Shown here in pieces: positions 1-13,330 of a stretch of DNA of 64,000 nt; the first letter of the stretch is position 1, and the number at the start of each line of letters is the position of its first letter. The stretch is from positions 31,571,001 to 31,635,000 of the forward strand of contig CM060831.1 in assembly GCA_030762175.1 (NCBI GenBank). Direction: 5' to 3'. The position numbers were made by a program, and so were the translations under genes. Origin of the DNA: Metallyticus violacea (taxonomy: Eukaryota > Arthropoda > Insecta > Mantodea > Metallyticidae). A model generated the notes under the pieces. The model had not been told where the DNA came from and ran no database searches. It saw nothing but the letters and a program-made list of their open reading frames with translations.

Positions 1-1499
1 AATAAATGTAATACAATATAATTGTTAATTTTAGTTGCCTTGTATGTCTATTTTATTTTAATCTACCAATGCAAGGGCATAATACTAATAAATTGCTACT
101 AAGTGAACAAAGAAATGAATAAATAACTTTAAACAATGAAAGAAAGGAATTAAATTTTTATCCATCTAAAAATATTTAATGACATTAAATGGTAACTCTC
201 TTTCTAAAATAAAACTGCTTTTTTTGTCCTGAATAATTTGTTCAGTTTAGTTTTGGGTACTGCAGAATGATATGTACTGTTTATGCATGCACAAAATTAC
301 ATCAGATATACTGACCTAAAAAGGAAATCAATATGCCACCTGTTGGGTGAAACACAAAGGTGAAAGACATAATGATGCTAGTAGCTTCATGCAGCCTATT
401 TAGTATATTTTTCTATATATGTAATATATTTGTTATACTTAACATCAACAACAACAACAACAAAAACAACAACAACAACAATGATGATGATGATGATGAT
501 GATGATGATTATAAACCAGTTGTTCTTGAAAGTGCAATGCTATATGCTAGAATTGCAAAGTAATACTTGCTCAGAAGTTTAAAAATGGTTTTATGAATTT
601 TTATAATATACAGTTAATTTTAATAATTAGGAATGGATTCTAGGATAAAGCATAAAGGATTTAAAGATACAAATATCAACTCTTCTTTCATTACTTTGCC
701 AAGATGAGCAAAGCTTATTTAGATAATTAAATGAACATGCACACTCTTTCTGCAGGTCTAAAATATGGAAGGAGTTTTGGGCCTAATTCTATAACCATGT
801 GATAATAAAGAACCCGGAATTAAATTGATGAAATTTGATTAGATTAAGAATAAAATTTTATGCATTACATAGTTTTATTTTCCTTGAAATATATGTCTAT
901 AATATGTATTTAACAATACAATTTGATACATTACATTGCTTTAGTTTCATTAAAATATGTGAATATAATATGTAGTATTTTCCTGGCTGATGACTGATAC
1001 TTTAAGATACAGTAAGTAGTGCATTAAGCTTGCAGTTTGAAACCAGTCTAATAATTATTTATTATAATTGTTATTTTTTAATACTTTTTTTACTGAACTA
1101 CATCAGCACATGAGCTCTTGCTTATTTTACTGAGTTTGTATTACCTATTAATATTTGAATGAATTAAATTGAATTTCTGTCATACTCACTGTCATGTTTT
1201 TAGATGAAATATGATGATCAATGAAATTATATATTTATGTGTACACCTGTATCATGCCATGTTTGTATAATTAATGCTGTTTATCCCTAAAATGCCTTTT
1301 AATTTATTGTATTATTAATTTCCATTCATATGTTTCCTATTTATTTCATCTGCTATTGCATTTTTAAATTTTACCAAGGTTTTTGACCAGGCAAATCATT
1401 TATTTACTTTTATTAGTCTCTCTGATTCATTTGTCTCAGATGAGACAAACTTTCATTTGTGATAATAAAAGCAATAATGTCCCTTTAAAAAAAGAATGG
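1..1499. other. AT-rich sequence, no gene seen
   Basis: This stretch is AT-rich non-coding sequence, apart from the trinucleotide repeat at 446-509. The one open frame across that repeat is Asn/Asp-only low complexity and is not a credible gene. Confidence 0.7.
446..509. repeat. Compound AAC / GAT trinucleotide microsatellite
   Basis: An interrupted AAC tract passes directly into a GAT tract. On the plus strand it translates as Asn then Asp runs. Confidence 0.95.
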
Positions 1500-3192
1500 A
1501 GAATTTCCACTATTACTCATCTGTAATGAAATTAATTAAATTTGATCAAGAGTTTGTTTTGGTGACACATATACTTCATTTACTTGCTTTATTTATGCAG
1601 ACATTTTGGGGAGCAATTGCTCCCATTCTCAGCAGAAGACCAACTGTGGGAAGCATGCTCTCTAGGTGGCAGGAGGGATGTTTTGAAAATATCCATGGTC
1701 AGCATCTCCATTGCATGGTTTTCATAAAATTTTTTCAATGTTGTTATTTCTGAAGGGTTTGCTGATATGTTAAGTACTTTAGTTCCTATGTCAATTTTGT
1801 GGTCTTTTGACCAAAAATGGCTTACCATCTTTGTTTGTTTACAGGAACATTTCTGGTTCTTTGGTACTGGTTTCTAAACATCTTTTTGTTTTTCCTGTGC
1901 ATATCTAATTGCATCATTGCAGTTAATTTGTTAGATACCCGAAATCTTTTCTGACAATGTCAGTAGGTCTTTGCAAAAAGATTTCAATTTCTAATTCTGT
2001 GGACATTTTGAGCAGGCAAAGTAATATAATGCTTTTTGATATTTTTTTTTTAATGTATTGAATGCGCCGGGGTGGTATGTAAGTTTTTGAAATGCTTATC
2101 TTCTTTTATCTATAATAGAGAACTTGTGTATTTAACAGCTTTTATTCTTTTAAACTAGTCAATTTTTTAATCCACTAGTTTTTTTTTTATTTTATTTTTA
2201 TTGTTGAAACCATTAAGAACTGGTGTGTTGAGATGTGCTGATATTCTTTATTATGTTCTTTTTTGCCAAGTACGGCATTCACCAATCTGTTTGTTAGGCT
2301 ATTTATGATTGTGTGTTGTGTGGTTTGAGGTGAAAACTTTTTATTTTTTATGTAACTAGCACTTTGGATAGATTTTCTGTAAATTCCAAATATTAGTCTG
2401 CTATTATTCCTGACTATTTTCAAATCTAAAAAGGGAATGAATACATCCTTTTTAATTTCTAATTTGAATTTTAAGAATCTATCTTGTATATTTAATAATT
2501 TTAAAGCTTCCTCAACCACATGTTTTAATAATGAAGATATTGTACACCTAACTGTGCCAAATTTTAAAAACAAGTAGAAAAGCATAAAGTTATATAAGTT
2601 TTGGAATCGCTCATAAACAGATGTGCCAAGAGATGCAAGAGAGGGTTACCCATACCTAAAATTTTGTTGTTAAAATTGTTTTGTTTAATGCACAGTCAAC
2701 GCGATATAATATTCCATTTCTTTCGTGAGAATGCATATTAATTGGAGCTAGTTCTTTTAACAATTTAGGTATTTTTTCTATAGGCATGCTGGGAAACAAT
2801 GCTGAAACATCCAAAGAGACAAGTCTACAGTGGAAATGGTGTGTTTGTTACATTTTCGTAAACTCAAATAAATTTTTAATGCCTAAGCTTCTGTATTTTT
2901 TTGCAATGAGCTGAATTTCTGGTAAAGCCATTTTGCTAAGTTATATGTTGTTTAATCAATGTTGTTTATTATAGGTGTCATGCTATTGTCTTGTTTTGTG
3001 TATTTTTGATAATCCATGCATTCTAGGAATTCTTGGATTGTGAGGTTTAAATTTGTATAATTCTTTATTTGTCATTAATTTTTTTTCTATCCTGCTATCA
3101 TGATCCTCTTCATCCAATAAAGCTAATTTATTTCCTTTATTGGCTCTTATTAAATGAATATTTTTATAGATTAATTTTGTTAGAGTAGTCAT
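1500..3192 (-). mobile_element. Penelope-like retroelement relic (RT plus GIY-YIG), near full coding length
   Basis: Read on the minus strand from 3192, the pieces follow PLE order. First is the RANKGNKLALLDEED segment and GLSKIHK near 2990-3130. Next is reverse-transcriptase motif A (LVSLDVSALFPSMP) near 2780-2825. Then comes IPFLDLKIVRNN with the following FGIYRKSIQSASYI at 2250-2450. GKTKRCLETS, a remnant of the GIY-YIG nuclease region, lies near 1870-1910, and a C-terminal piece (SHFWSKDHKIDIG to SWSSAENGSN) at 1600-1830. The frame breaks many times between motifs by stops and shifts, so it is a dead copy. PLEs encode an RT and usually a GIY-YIG endonuclease for target-primed insertion. 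The assignment rests on remembered motifs and their order. Confidence 0.8.
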
Positions 3193-3214
3193 TTATTTTT
3201 AGTTCCAAGAAGTA

Positions 3215-3895
3215 CTTAGCAACTGGACTAAATGGAAGGGCAAGTAATGGAAATAAATGTAGGGAAGAGTAAGGTGGTGAGAGTGAGAAGGGAACAGCAG
3301 GAGAATTATGACATGAGCATCATATTCCAGGAACAGGTACTAGAACTCATCAGCTCTTAAGAATACCTTGGATCTTCACAGCAAATGGAAGCATTGATGA
3401 AGAAATTCTAAATACACTTATAAATCAAATTAAGTTTTTTACCGACTTTATTACCATTATAGGAAAGAAAGAAAACTATAAAATATTCAAAACTTTATGT
3501 GCACCAGTTCTAACATATGGCTGTAAAAAAATTGGCCAATGCTTGAAAACATGAAAGCAATATAACTGCAGAAATTAAATATTGCAAAAAAGAAAGATAA
3601 TCAGGAATGAGAGAATAAGGGAAGAAGTAGGAGTAGAGCTGAAGATATATAAGCAAGAGACACCTAGCATGGTTTGAATATATGGAAAGAATGAGCAGGG
3701 AAAGTAAAGTAAAACAATTGCATGAAATAAGACCAGAAGGGAAGGAAAGCAGAGGGATACCTAGATACACATCTTTACAGAATGTTGAACAGAATGGAAG
3801 GAAATCACGCAAAGGAAGAAGAGAAATAAAATGATAGCAAGAAATGGTGAACAATGGGTAAAATGGATTAAAGCTGGAACCAAGATACTATAATA
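3215..3895 (+). mobile_element. Non-LTR retrotransposon (LINE) fragment, RT C-terminal region
   Basis: Plus-strand frames, with shifts, read as the C-terminal half of a LINE reverse transcriptase. INVGKSKVVRVRRE is followed by EQVLELISS and EYLGSSQQ, then KIFKTLCAPVLTYGC, then LAWFEYMERMSRESKVKQLHEI and a terminal EQWVKWIKAGTKIL. The 'LNVGKSKVM...YLGS' and 'VLTYG' motifs are typical of this region. Several stops show that it is dead. A purine-rich tail (GAGAGAGAGAAAG) follows near 3935. It abuts the Penelope relic, which runs in the opposite direction. Confidence 0.65.
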
Positions 3896-3959
3896 GCACA
3901 ATGGGAAGACAAAGTAGTAATACAATTTTTTTCTGAGAGAGAGAGAAAGATTTTTTTTT

Positions 3960-6900
3960 AATAATTATCAAATAAACAAGTTATGTGTGATCTCTTTATT
4001 AACCATTCTTTAACAATTTCATGTAAATTTTTTCACTTTATTATCTTTTTATATTTTACAATAAACAACTTTATAATTAGTCTAATTATTCTCACTCATT
4101 TGCATCTAGGGATTGATGTAGGAATTAATGTTCAGAATAATCAATTTTATACAATGCCTTTTTCATGAATCACATTTTCTTCAAAATTACCTGGGGTGTA
4201 TGCAGTGTTTAACAGGTAGTCAGATCCTTTAACTTGCAAACACATAATTCAAGATAAAGTGAAAATTAACAAGTCTCCACATAAATTGAGAAAATATGTA
4301 GAACACTAATGAGTTACAGGCCTTAATTTATAAACATTATGTTTGCTCATAAATCGAAATATCTGTTGTTTCAAATGAATAACTAAAATATTTATTTTTA
4401 ATGTAAATTTATATTTGTGTACAGTAACAAGATAGACCATTGCTAAATGTCCATTTCTAAAAATGACAATCTACAAGAATACATACGCATACATAAATAC
4501 AACCATAACGAGCATTAATGGGAAACAAAAATGATTGTGCTGAAGTACAAGATTTTTTAAACCTCAAACATACACACAAGGGATTTCAAAAACTTTCTGC
4601 AAAGTATGCGAGAGGTGGAGATAAAATATCTTACCTTGTCTGAAAGGAATATGATCTTGTCCATATACTGAAAGGGCATGGAAATAATCACAGAGAGAGA
4701 GCTATCCATAATAAAATTCTTGGAAATCAATGTTCATTTTTTTACACTGGAATAAGAGTGCATGTGCTTGCTTGGTGAGACATGTTTGTATATGTAAATG
4801 GCTGCTTATTTTCCATTTATATATCTGTTGACTTTTCTGTTTCAGGAAAAATATTTTGAGATTGAAATATAGATAAAATTAGTAATATTATATTTGAAAA
4901 AAAATTCACAGTCCATGAGATGGTAGGCTTCATATATGAATGATAAATCTGGTAATATTTTAAAATGAGCATTTCTTGTGTCAAAAAAACTCTGTTTAAT
5001 ATTACATTTTAAAAATAGTGAATCATTCTATTGCAGATTGTTCATTTCGCTGACAAATTTATGCACATGCAGCCCATTAAAAAATCATGTCTCACTTGAG
5101 TAAGCTAAGAATAGGTGTATACGTTGCTTCAAAAAATAGGGATCTTTTTTATACTTTTCCTAAGTTCAAATAAAAATATACCAGTGATTTCCAAGTGAAA
5201 CATAGACATTCACTAGTACAGTTACATTTTTACTTCAGTACAAGGGATAAAACCATCCATCCCTGAAGCCAAATGCTCCTAAAGTGATTATGGAAAGACA
5301 GTTTCTATGCATTATAATATTCAAATAAAACGTATTAAATATTTCAAATTCTTTGGGAGCATTTGCAGTTTATTTCATTTTTATATTGGTGGCTTTATAA
5401 AAAATACTATTCTTTCAGTACCCCCAAGTAAAAATGAGAAACAATGAAATCTGGCTTACCTGTCAGATAATGCTATGTATATGATTTCAGAGTATCTCAA
5501 GGTGTTTAAAATGCTTGCCAATATATTCTAACCCAGCAATCCAATAGTGTTTAGAGGCATCTGGACGGAGTTGATGTAAATGTAATGTGGTTGCACTAGT
5601 TAATAAAGAAATGAAATTAAAATTAAATTGCATCTCAGACATATTTTAATTCTAATAGCTTCATATATACCTCAGAATTAACTATAGTATTAGGGTCATT
5701 TCACTATATAAAAAGCTTTTAAAATTGTTGCTACCTTTAATCTAAATAATGCCTTGTTTTACAATGGCCTTCAGGCAATAAGCATAACATTCAGACAGAG
5801 AGGTATCTGAACACAAAAATAATGCCAAAAGCAAAATCTCTGATGTGCAGCACATTTAACAGCTCCTCTTCCCTAAATTAACTTAATATAATGTTTTTTA
5901 AATAAGTCAGTGATTGGAAAGGTAAGCCTTTGCATTCACCAGTTCTATTAGACTGTAGCTATGGCAGTGTTATACTGCACTTTGGTTGGTTTTGTGACCT
6001 CAAAGATTATTCATTCAGACAGACTGAATGAATCTTAAGCTATTTGGTATGACAAAGTGGGAAAGAAAAGAAAGAAACAAAAAAAAAAAAAATTCTGCTG
6101 TTGGGATTAAATCCATGTTGCCAAATCTCAACTATCATTCTTATTTATTATGAACAACACTGTCTTTAGTTATAAAAATATATGAAATAATACTGTGCAT
6201 ACTTGATAAGCTTGTATAGGTACAAATCAAAGCAGCATTCTGCTGTTATCCTTGGCAGTGGAGATGCAAATATTCTTAGACCTTATAGACTGATTGGTTT
6301 CATAATGCTCCTCAATGCTTTACATGAGTTAGGACAAATAGGGAATAAGGGAAAAAAAGAAAAAGGACATTAAAATATTGGCTGAGTATCAAAATGGTGA
6401 AGAAAAATACATTGAGACAAAGTTTAATTTTACAAGAAAGGATAAAATAAAGTTACCTGGGTGAGTATTTTGGAAAGAATTTATATGGGAGAAATATGAA
6501 CAATAAATAATTAAAGCGAAAAGTTTGTGGAAAGAAATTAAGCTAAAGATTTAAGATATTGAAGTGCAAGAAATTGGCATTAATATGGCAAAAATTACCA
6601 TGTCTAAAATGGAGGTTTTGAGATATAAAATTTTAGTGATTTTTACTTGACTAAAAAAATGTAAAATTTGGACTTGATTAGGATGAGGTATCTGTTACAT
6701 ATAAACGGAGTATCTCTCTATTAGTGCTGCAAGACTATAAAACTCTTTTTTCTTTATACAGCAGTGTTAATATCTCAAAACAATCAATTTTGGACATAGT
6801 GACTTCTGCCAGAACAATATCAATATATCTGGTGCCTTTAATAATAAAAAATCCTCCAGTGTGTGTGTGTATACAAACACACACACACACACATAAACAA

Positions 6901-9650
6901 AAAATATATGGTAAGGAAAAATAAGTTGTAATAAGGGTGACTAAAGGATTTGCATGGGTCAAAACTGGAGTTGTAAAGTTGAAAGAATATGTGAGGGATT
7001 AATTAATAGATATAGACAATGTGTGAGGAAAAGAACAGTATATGGCACAATTTATTAGAATTGAAATATATTAGGTTATTGTGAGAAAATCATTTTTGAA
7101 GAAATTGAGTAACCACTTCAACAGTTCAGAATAAGATAATGCATTTAAGCTCAGAAAAAAATGTAAATAAATAGGAAATTAGTTACAGAAAGTGGGTAAG
7201 AAATGGTTGAGGGAAATCACTAAATAAATGTAAGAAATTAAATGTGCAGTAAATAATTAGAGAATATTTCAATTGTGTGGATAAATCCTAATAACCAGAG
7301 TTGTGGATATTGTTGGATCAGGTAAGGTAGTTTAGAACTAAACTGAGAAAAAATATTAGTGAAAAGATTTATAATTAATAAAAAATAGTATAGAATGATA
7401 GATTGACTGTATAACTCTGTATATTGTATTTTACCTTGTATTTATTATATTATATTGAGTAATGAATAGTGCTTTTGTAAGGATTTACATCGTGACTTCA
7501 AAGCTGCTGTACTCAAGAGTATAGCAGAAAAAGAAATGAAGCAAAACAAAATTAAATATATATCATTAAAATAACAGGCTAGAAGTTTAGTAAATGCTAA
7601 CTATATAGCACAAGCACTCTTGACCAATGCATCAGTACTGTGTGCCAAAAAAGTAGCAAACTGCTAATCCTGTATTTTATGACTAAGTAAAACTAAATTA
7701 ATCAGAAAACGTTTATTCAAGACAAAAGGTTAAAGTACATCCATTCTACTAGATAGAATTATGGCTTCTTTTAGTTCTTTTGAAAAAACTATCGCCAGCG
7801 TTACGTGCCATATTATTTACATAGTCACCATATATGCTATACCATTTTGAGCAAGTACATGGTTTTCTGAGATTTTACGCTAAATTATTAGATATACTTA
7901 AACAAATTTTGATGTTTCATGGAATGGAAACAGCTATATAGTTTAATTATAATCTGTTACAATTGTATATTTATTTGTGCCTCTAGAAAAATTTAACTTC
8001 CCTTCCCCCCATCTATCCTTTGCTAGCAAAAAATCATATAGTTTTCACAAATAAGAGCTCCCCTGTTCTACTCTTTTGCTCTTAACAAGATAACTGTGAA
8101 ATATATAAACGGATTGCATTCTGTGAAAATGTCTTAGTTTCATTTTTACTTAGGGGATAGTAACAGTGCATGATCTTTAAAGCCCAATGAGCAGCACAGA
8201 TAATTTCATCAACAATGCATTATTTAAAAGAATCTTTGCAATTCCAAATGGGTTTGAGCTCTCTAAGTATGTATTTGATGCACTACAGAAGTACATCTAT
8301 TTTTAGAGTCATTATATACAACAGTTTTCATTTAGCATAAAGTGAATTCCTTTGGATCTCAACATGCACATTTCCTTTTTTGCTCTTCCTGGTACAAACT
8401 TATATACAAAGTTATATATGTACATTTTACATACACTCATAATAAATATCTTATACTTTTCATTGTTGCATAGGTTGCGTTCCATTTCAGAAATAAATAA
8501 ATTTAATGAAAAGTTAATACATTAAAGTGTTAAAAAAGCATTTAAAAAGTATGCATATATTGATATAAATATGCATATATCTCCTTTCTTGATATATGTT
8601 AAGCAAGAGATATATCAAGAGAGAGAGTTTTTATGGTTTCCTAAGATCAAAGAAATTGTAACTAAAAGCAAAATAACCATTTTTTATTGCTTATATTATT
8701 TTTTATTGGACTACTTTTCAATTAGCTAAGAAAATAACACAATATTTATACAATGATAATGAATGTTTTTCAAGAGTAAATTATAACATTTAATCATTGT
8801 TTCATAATCTTAGCACCTTCTTCCAGAACTTTTAGTATGTAGTACTTTGTATATCTAACAGAGAGGATACAAAAGCCCTCTACTCTTCATTTACTCTGAA
8901 TCCAGTACATGCATGCAATCTGAAGAAATTAACATTTCTACGAAGTCCTGTATACATTTATCTCAAACAAGGTAAGTCAGAACTAAGTTGTTCTTAGATT
9001 TTATATTGCAAATTATATTCAGGTATTGAATTAAGTAGTGTTATCAGAATAAAATTAAATTATACTGGGATAGTACTGATAAGATTTACTGAATAAATGC
9101 TCTTATAAGGTAACATTGCGAGGTGTTCCAGGAATCCCCTAAAGAACAAGATATCCTTAATTAAAGAACATTTTCTCCCATTTTGCTCCCTGCCTTTAGG
9201 TTGCTCATGCTGCTTGCCTCAAATTTTGCGAGTATTACTTCTGTGGAAGACCTTATATTTTCATTAGTTGTAATAGATGTCTCATTCTTTTAAGGATTCC
9301 TCCATTAACATAATAAATATTTACAAGTAATACTATTAAGAGCAAATTATTAAGTAGATAACTAATGGAGCTTGTATTAAATTTTGCACATAAAAATATG
9401 AAGAACATTATATTTGCTCTCCCTTTAACATTTACTCATATTTGTTACAGAATACCAACAGCAAAATTCCTTGAAAATAAATATGAATATCCATTGTAAA
9501 TTATGATATTTATGTGGTAAAATTAAATTGAAATTATAAACTATAAAATGCCTTCATAATTACATATAAAAGAGCAGTTGTATTCAGTGCTGTTATGGAG
9601 ACTATAAAACGCAGATTTACTTTCATGAAAGGTGGGGGGGGGGGCAAAAT
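3960..9650. other. AT-rich sequence, no gene seen
   Basis: I recognise no gene here. 6310-7330 is purine-rich on the plus strand and includes a short open stretch (AEYQNGEEKYIETKFNF) of the style seen in decayed LINEs, but I cannot assign it. A GT/AC microsatellite lies at 6858-6893. Confidence 0.6.
6858..6893. repeat. GT run followed by AC run (palindromic microsatellite)
   Basis: A GT run and an AC run are separated by a few bases, so the two halves can pair as a hairpin. Open frames across it on both strands are artefacts of the repeat. Confidence 0.95.
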
Positions 9651-9660
9651 AAAGAAACCT

Positions 9661-9800
9661 CAGAAGGCTACAAGTAGCCAGAGATAGTCTGCCATGGTAC
9701 AGAAATCCATCACCATGGTTCCAGTACTCTGAGTGTCAATTAGCAAGCACAGGTTCAATTCCTGGTTTCCCAGGTGAGGATTTTTGGAAATTATCTATTT
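9661..9800 (+). repeat. Possible tRNA-derived SINE head
   Basis: A GGTTCAATTCC sequence matches the B box of the RNA polymerase III internal promoter. A possible A-box-like stretch (TAGTCTGCCATGG) lies upstream, but the spacing is not ideal. I see no paired target duplication or second copy in the window, so this is tentative. Confidence 0.3.
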
Positions 9801-9912
9801 AGTAGCAGAGGTGAATGCTAGATAATTTTAGGACTACAGGTTTATATTTATATACATTTTTTAAAAAGCAGGTGGACTGAATTAAATGAATTGAAGTTAT
9901 TTCTTTACTGTG

Positions 9913-10503
9913 AGTGGTCACCATATGAGCATTTTGCCCACTAATTATTTTAAAGTATAAATTCATTATAAGTCTGTGTTTTCTTCTTGTCAACTTTTTA
10001 TTCTTCCTGTATAAAATGGTACACTATGAAGTTTATATGTCACCATGTCTGCTCCTTAAAATCCTGTGCTAATGTGAGCATTTCTCTCGTCACATAACCA
10101 ACTGCATAGGGTGTTTTCTGGAATTGTTGAAGAATTACTCTAACCAAAATGGACATTCATATACTGAAAGTTATTTTTTATCATTAGCCAAAATTTTAGT
10201 ACTACCACCCTGTTAAGAATATCTTTAATTTAATGAAAAGATTGAATGATTTGTGTGTATATTATTTTCTCTTGATATTCAAGAATTGGACATTATATGA
10301 TTTTGTGTGAAAATGAGTAGAGGGAGATTAGTTGATTAGCATTGCTACAAAATCAAGGAAAGCTCTGAATTTACTAACTTTTCACAGACTCCTATGTTAT
10401 AGCATGCTCATAGGTGATAAAAATGTCTAAAATAAATGTAATATTTTAAATTCTTGAAAATTAATATACTGTACCTTGGGCAAAATGCTGATGCATGACC
10501 ACT
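9913..10503. mobile_element. Non-autonomous TIR element, copy 1 (about 590 bp)
   Basis: The ends are inverted repeats of about 26 bases: AGTGGTCACC...AGCATTTTGCCC on the left, and its near reverse complement ending ATGCATGACCACT on the right. The interior has no open frame and is AT-rich. A diverged second copy in the same orientation lies at 50580-51291 and shares interior blocks, such as the stretch around CTTTTCACAGACTC. It fits a MITE-like DNA transposon, perhaps hAT-like. I could not fix a target duplication. Confidence 0.6.
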
Positions 10504-12360
10504 TGATCTTTTTGCTCAAGACCATTTGTGGGTTAAAGCAAGTATGAAACCTATTCCTGGAAAAAAGTGTTTTGTTGCTTTCATTTATTCTAGGTTTTCA
10601 AAAAATCTTTCAGTTATCCAGCATTAGAGTTACTAACTCTCACAGAAAAATATTCTGGATATAGCTATTGCTTATGTCACCCATAGTGTATCATTTTAAA
10701 TAGCTATTGCTGCTTATGTGCGGGTTGTGACCAACAGGGGTGAATGCAGAGAAGGGGTGAAGAGAACATGTTTGTGACATGCAATTCACCACAATGTAAT
10801 AGAAGGCTGCTACAGTGCTCCAACAAACATAAATCACAAGATATTTAAGTGTAGTTGAATTACCAACTTTTTTTTAGTGCTAAATGTTCCAAACCCTGCT
10901 TTGAATTTGTAGACAAGCAGTTCTTCACTTTACTAAGTCACATGTTCACAGGATGGTTGTCATTGGAACGAGCAATAACATGCCTGGTACAATGCTTACA
11001 TCTCTGGCATGTAGTTGTCAACAAAATTTGATTGTATCATTGCATAATATTGCTGATTACAGAGCACAGTGTAAAATTTAGAGTAATAACTGAATTGACA
11101 CTGGGACTTCCCAGAAGAGAAATGAAAATTTCCTTATAGGCATATATAACTTAATTTTGCTTTGTAATGCAAGACTTATTATAAAAATTGAATAAAAATG
11201 TTACATTGTATAAATTGAAAACTGTCAAACATTATGGAGTCCAGAAACAGGTTAATATTTTTTTCAGATGGAGGCAGGTAAATTCCAGGCAGTCCAGAAA
11301 AAAATCAGGATGGTTAGTAACCCTATCCAGCATACTTAAATAGTATTGGCAGGATGTCTACAGAGCACCAGTGATAGGTACCTCAAGACCTGTCTTAAAG
11401 GTGCAATAAAGATTTCTTTTTGCCGATTTCATTTATATACTTAATTTGTAACCAGGGTGGAAGAAAGGGAAGCTGCCCTGGTAAAGTACGTGTAGGCATA
11501 AAGATCTATCAGACACATAAAAATAAAATATTTACCAATACAGCACTGCTTACAATATAAAAACACAGTTACCACTAAAATACACAAAATGTCCAGCAGG
11601 ATTTTCCATACATAAGTTCAATGGTAATTTTTTGCAGTTATTGCAACTAAATCTGTTTTTTTTTTCTTTAGTATGAAATTTTTGTTTTCTTAAGATAATT
11701 GCTTTGAATATTTAAGTAATATATTTAAGACAATGATGTTATGCTAATGATGGACCAAACACACTCACACAATTAGAACACTATCTTTTAGGCATGGATT
11801 GTATTACACAATTGCAAATAGGCACAGAACTGGAGGAAGGACAATACTGCTTGGCATAATGCTAATACTGTCTCAACATGGGAGGTTGCATCAATATCTT
11901 GATCTGAGATGCTCAGCATGTTATATTTAGATTAGGCCAACAGTGACAAGAAAACAGTAATACAGAATGCTAATAACATATATGCAGGATGTGAACTACA
12001 GCTCTTCTCTAAACAAATAATATAATAGTACAGGCATGTAAATCTCAGGATACCCTATTTCTTTAGTGCAGAGCAACATTCTCTGGAGCAGAATTTATAT
12101 TGGGCCGAGCCACTAATATACAGGTATACACATTCAAGTACATAAACACAAATATGTCTAAGGTTTCTACCATTCAAAGCAGCAAAGTTTTCTCTTTATT
12201 GTCTATATTTCGCATTCTTGAGCAATTACTCGCACATAAACTGATGCATTTTGTAACAAATTTACTTTAATTTCAAGTGCTGTCTTAAAGTTCACCTAAC
12301 TAATAAGAATCTCTTTGAAATACTGCAAGTCATAAAACATAATAAAATATGTGCAATAAT
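10504..12360. other. AT-rich sequence, no gene seen
   Basis: I see no gene, RNA or named repeat in this stretch. Confidence 0.6.
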
Positions 12361-12370
12361 CGGCCAGAGA

Positions 12371-12690
12371 CCCGTGCCATGGTCTAATGATCAAAGCTTC
12401 TGACTTCTATTTCTAGGGCTCCTGGTTCAATTTCCAGATCTGCCATAGGAATTTTTCCTCTTACAGGATAATTCCTATGACAACCATATTAGTATCCCTA
12501 TGTTTATGGATTCCATGGTGCACCATATCACCTTCACTCTCTCTCGGACAATGTAGCAGTGTTCTATGGGCCTCCTGGCCTCAGAAGTCTGCTACAATAC
12601 TGCCATGTCAAGAGTGGCCCAAACTCATGAGAACACATGCAAAATAGGCATTGGGAGTGAGAGAAGAAAAAGAAAAAAAAGTGTATGCCC
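12371..12690 (+). repeat. tRNA-derived SINE-like repeat with A-rich tail
   Basis: The block begins with a tRNA-like head: an A-box-like TGGTCTAATGATC and, about 40 bases on, GGTTCAATTTC resembling a B box. A body of some 200 bases, richer in GC than its surroundings, then ends in an A-rich tail (AAAAGAAAAAAAAG). This layout is that of a polymerase-III SINE mobilised by a LINE. It has no coding potential. Confidence 0.5.
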
Positions 12691-12954
12691 ATTGTTATAA
12701 ACTCAAATTTTTATAGTACGATCTGTTGGCATAGTATTCATCTATAGAAATCAATTACTTTGCTTGCACATGCAATGTATTTAATTATTGCATTATGAGA
12801 TAAAGAGATATGATATGATTAAGAAAACTCAAAGCAATTAACAACAGAAGAAAAGATATGTAGATACATTTTATCTAATACATTTCAATGAGAAACAAGG
12901 TAAAAAAAATCAGCTTCAGAAAAATTGCAATACTCTAGCAGGCATATTCTAGTA

Positions 12955-13330
12955 TATGACCACATTTTCTTTTCTAAAAAGAATTGGGAAAGGGAAAAAA
13001 TATAGAAATTTGTGATAAGGTGGGAAGGGAAGGACTGGCATGGTTTAGAATAGGAGTAATATGGATGTAATTAAGGGGTAATGCCCAATATGCGAAGATG
13101 CAGATAGTACTTGGCATATATTTTGGAATACAAACAAACTAGTTTTGAAGGAAACAGCTTCTTTTATGAAAGTAGGAAAACCTATCAAGTAAAATATCAG
13201 CCAAAAGGATATTAAATTTAAGAGCAGGTAAAAATATAAAAGAACTTGGAAAATACATTGGTATGGCGAGACAAAAATGGCTATGGAAGGTGGGGAAAAT
13301 AAAGGAGAATAATAATGTTGATAATGGCAC
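12955..13330 (+). mobile_element. LINE remnant with a zinc-knuckle-like CPIC motif
   Basis: The plus strand encodes ...CPICEDADSTWHIFWNT near 13082, a CX2C...H pattern seen at the C-terminus of many non-LTR retrotransposon reverse transcriptases (usually CX2C-X6-8-H-X4-C). An upstream ...LAWFRIGV-like segment precedes it, as usual in those proteins. The last cysteine is missing and stops interrupt the frame. The call is tentative. Confidence 0.4.

Noticed and set aside
360..563. 67-codon frame with Asn and Asp runs
   Set aside because: It is mostly the AAC/GAT microsatellite. The Asn/Asp runs are a repeat artefact.
3510..3854. 114-codon minus-strand frame rich in Leu, Ser and Phe
   Set aside because: It is antisense to the LINE fragment on the plus strand. 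Hydrophobic composition is expected opposite purine-rich DNA.
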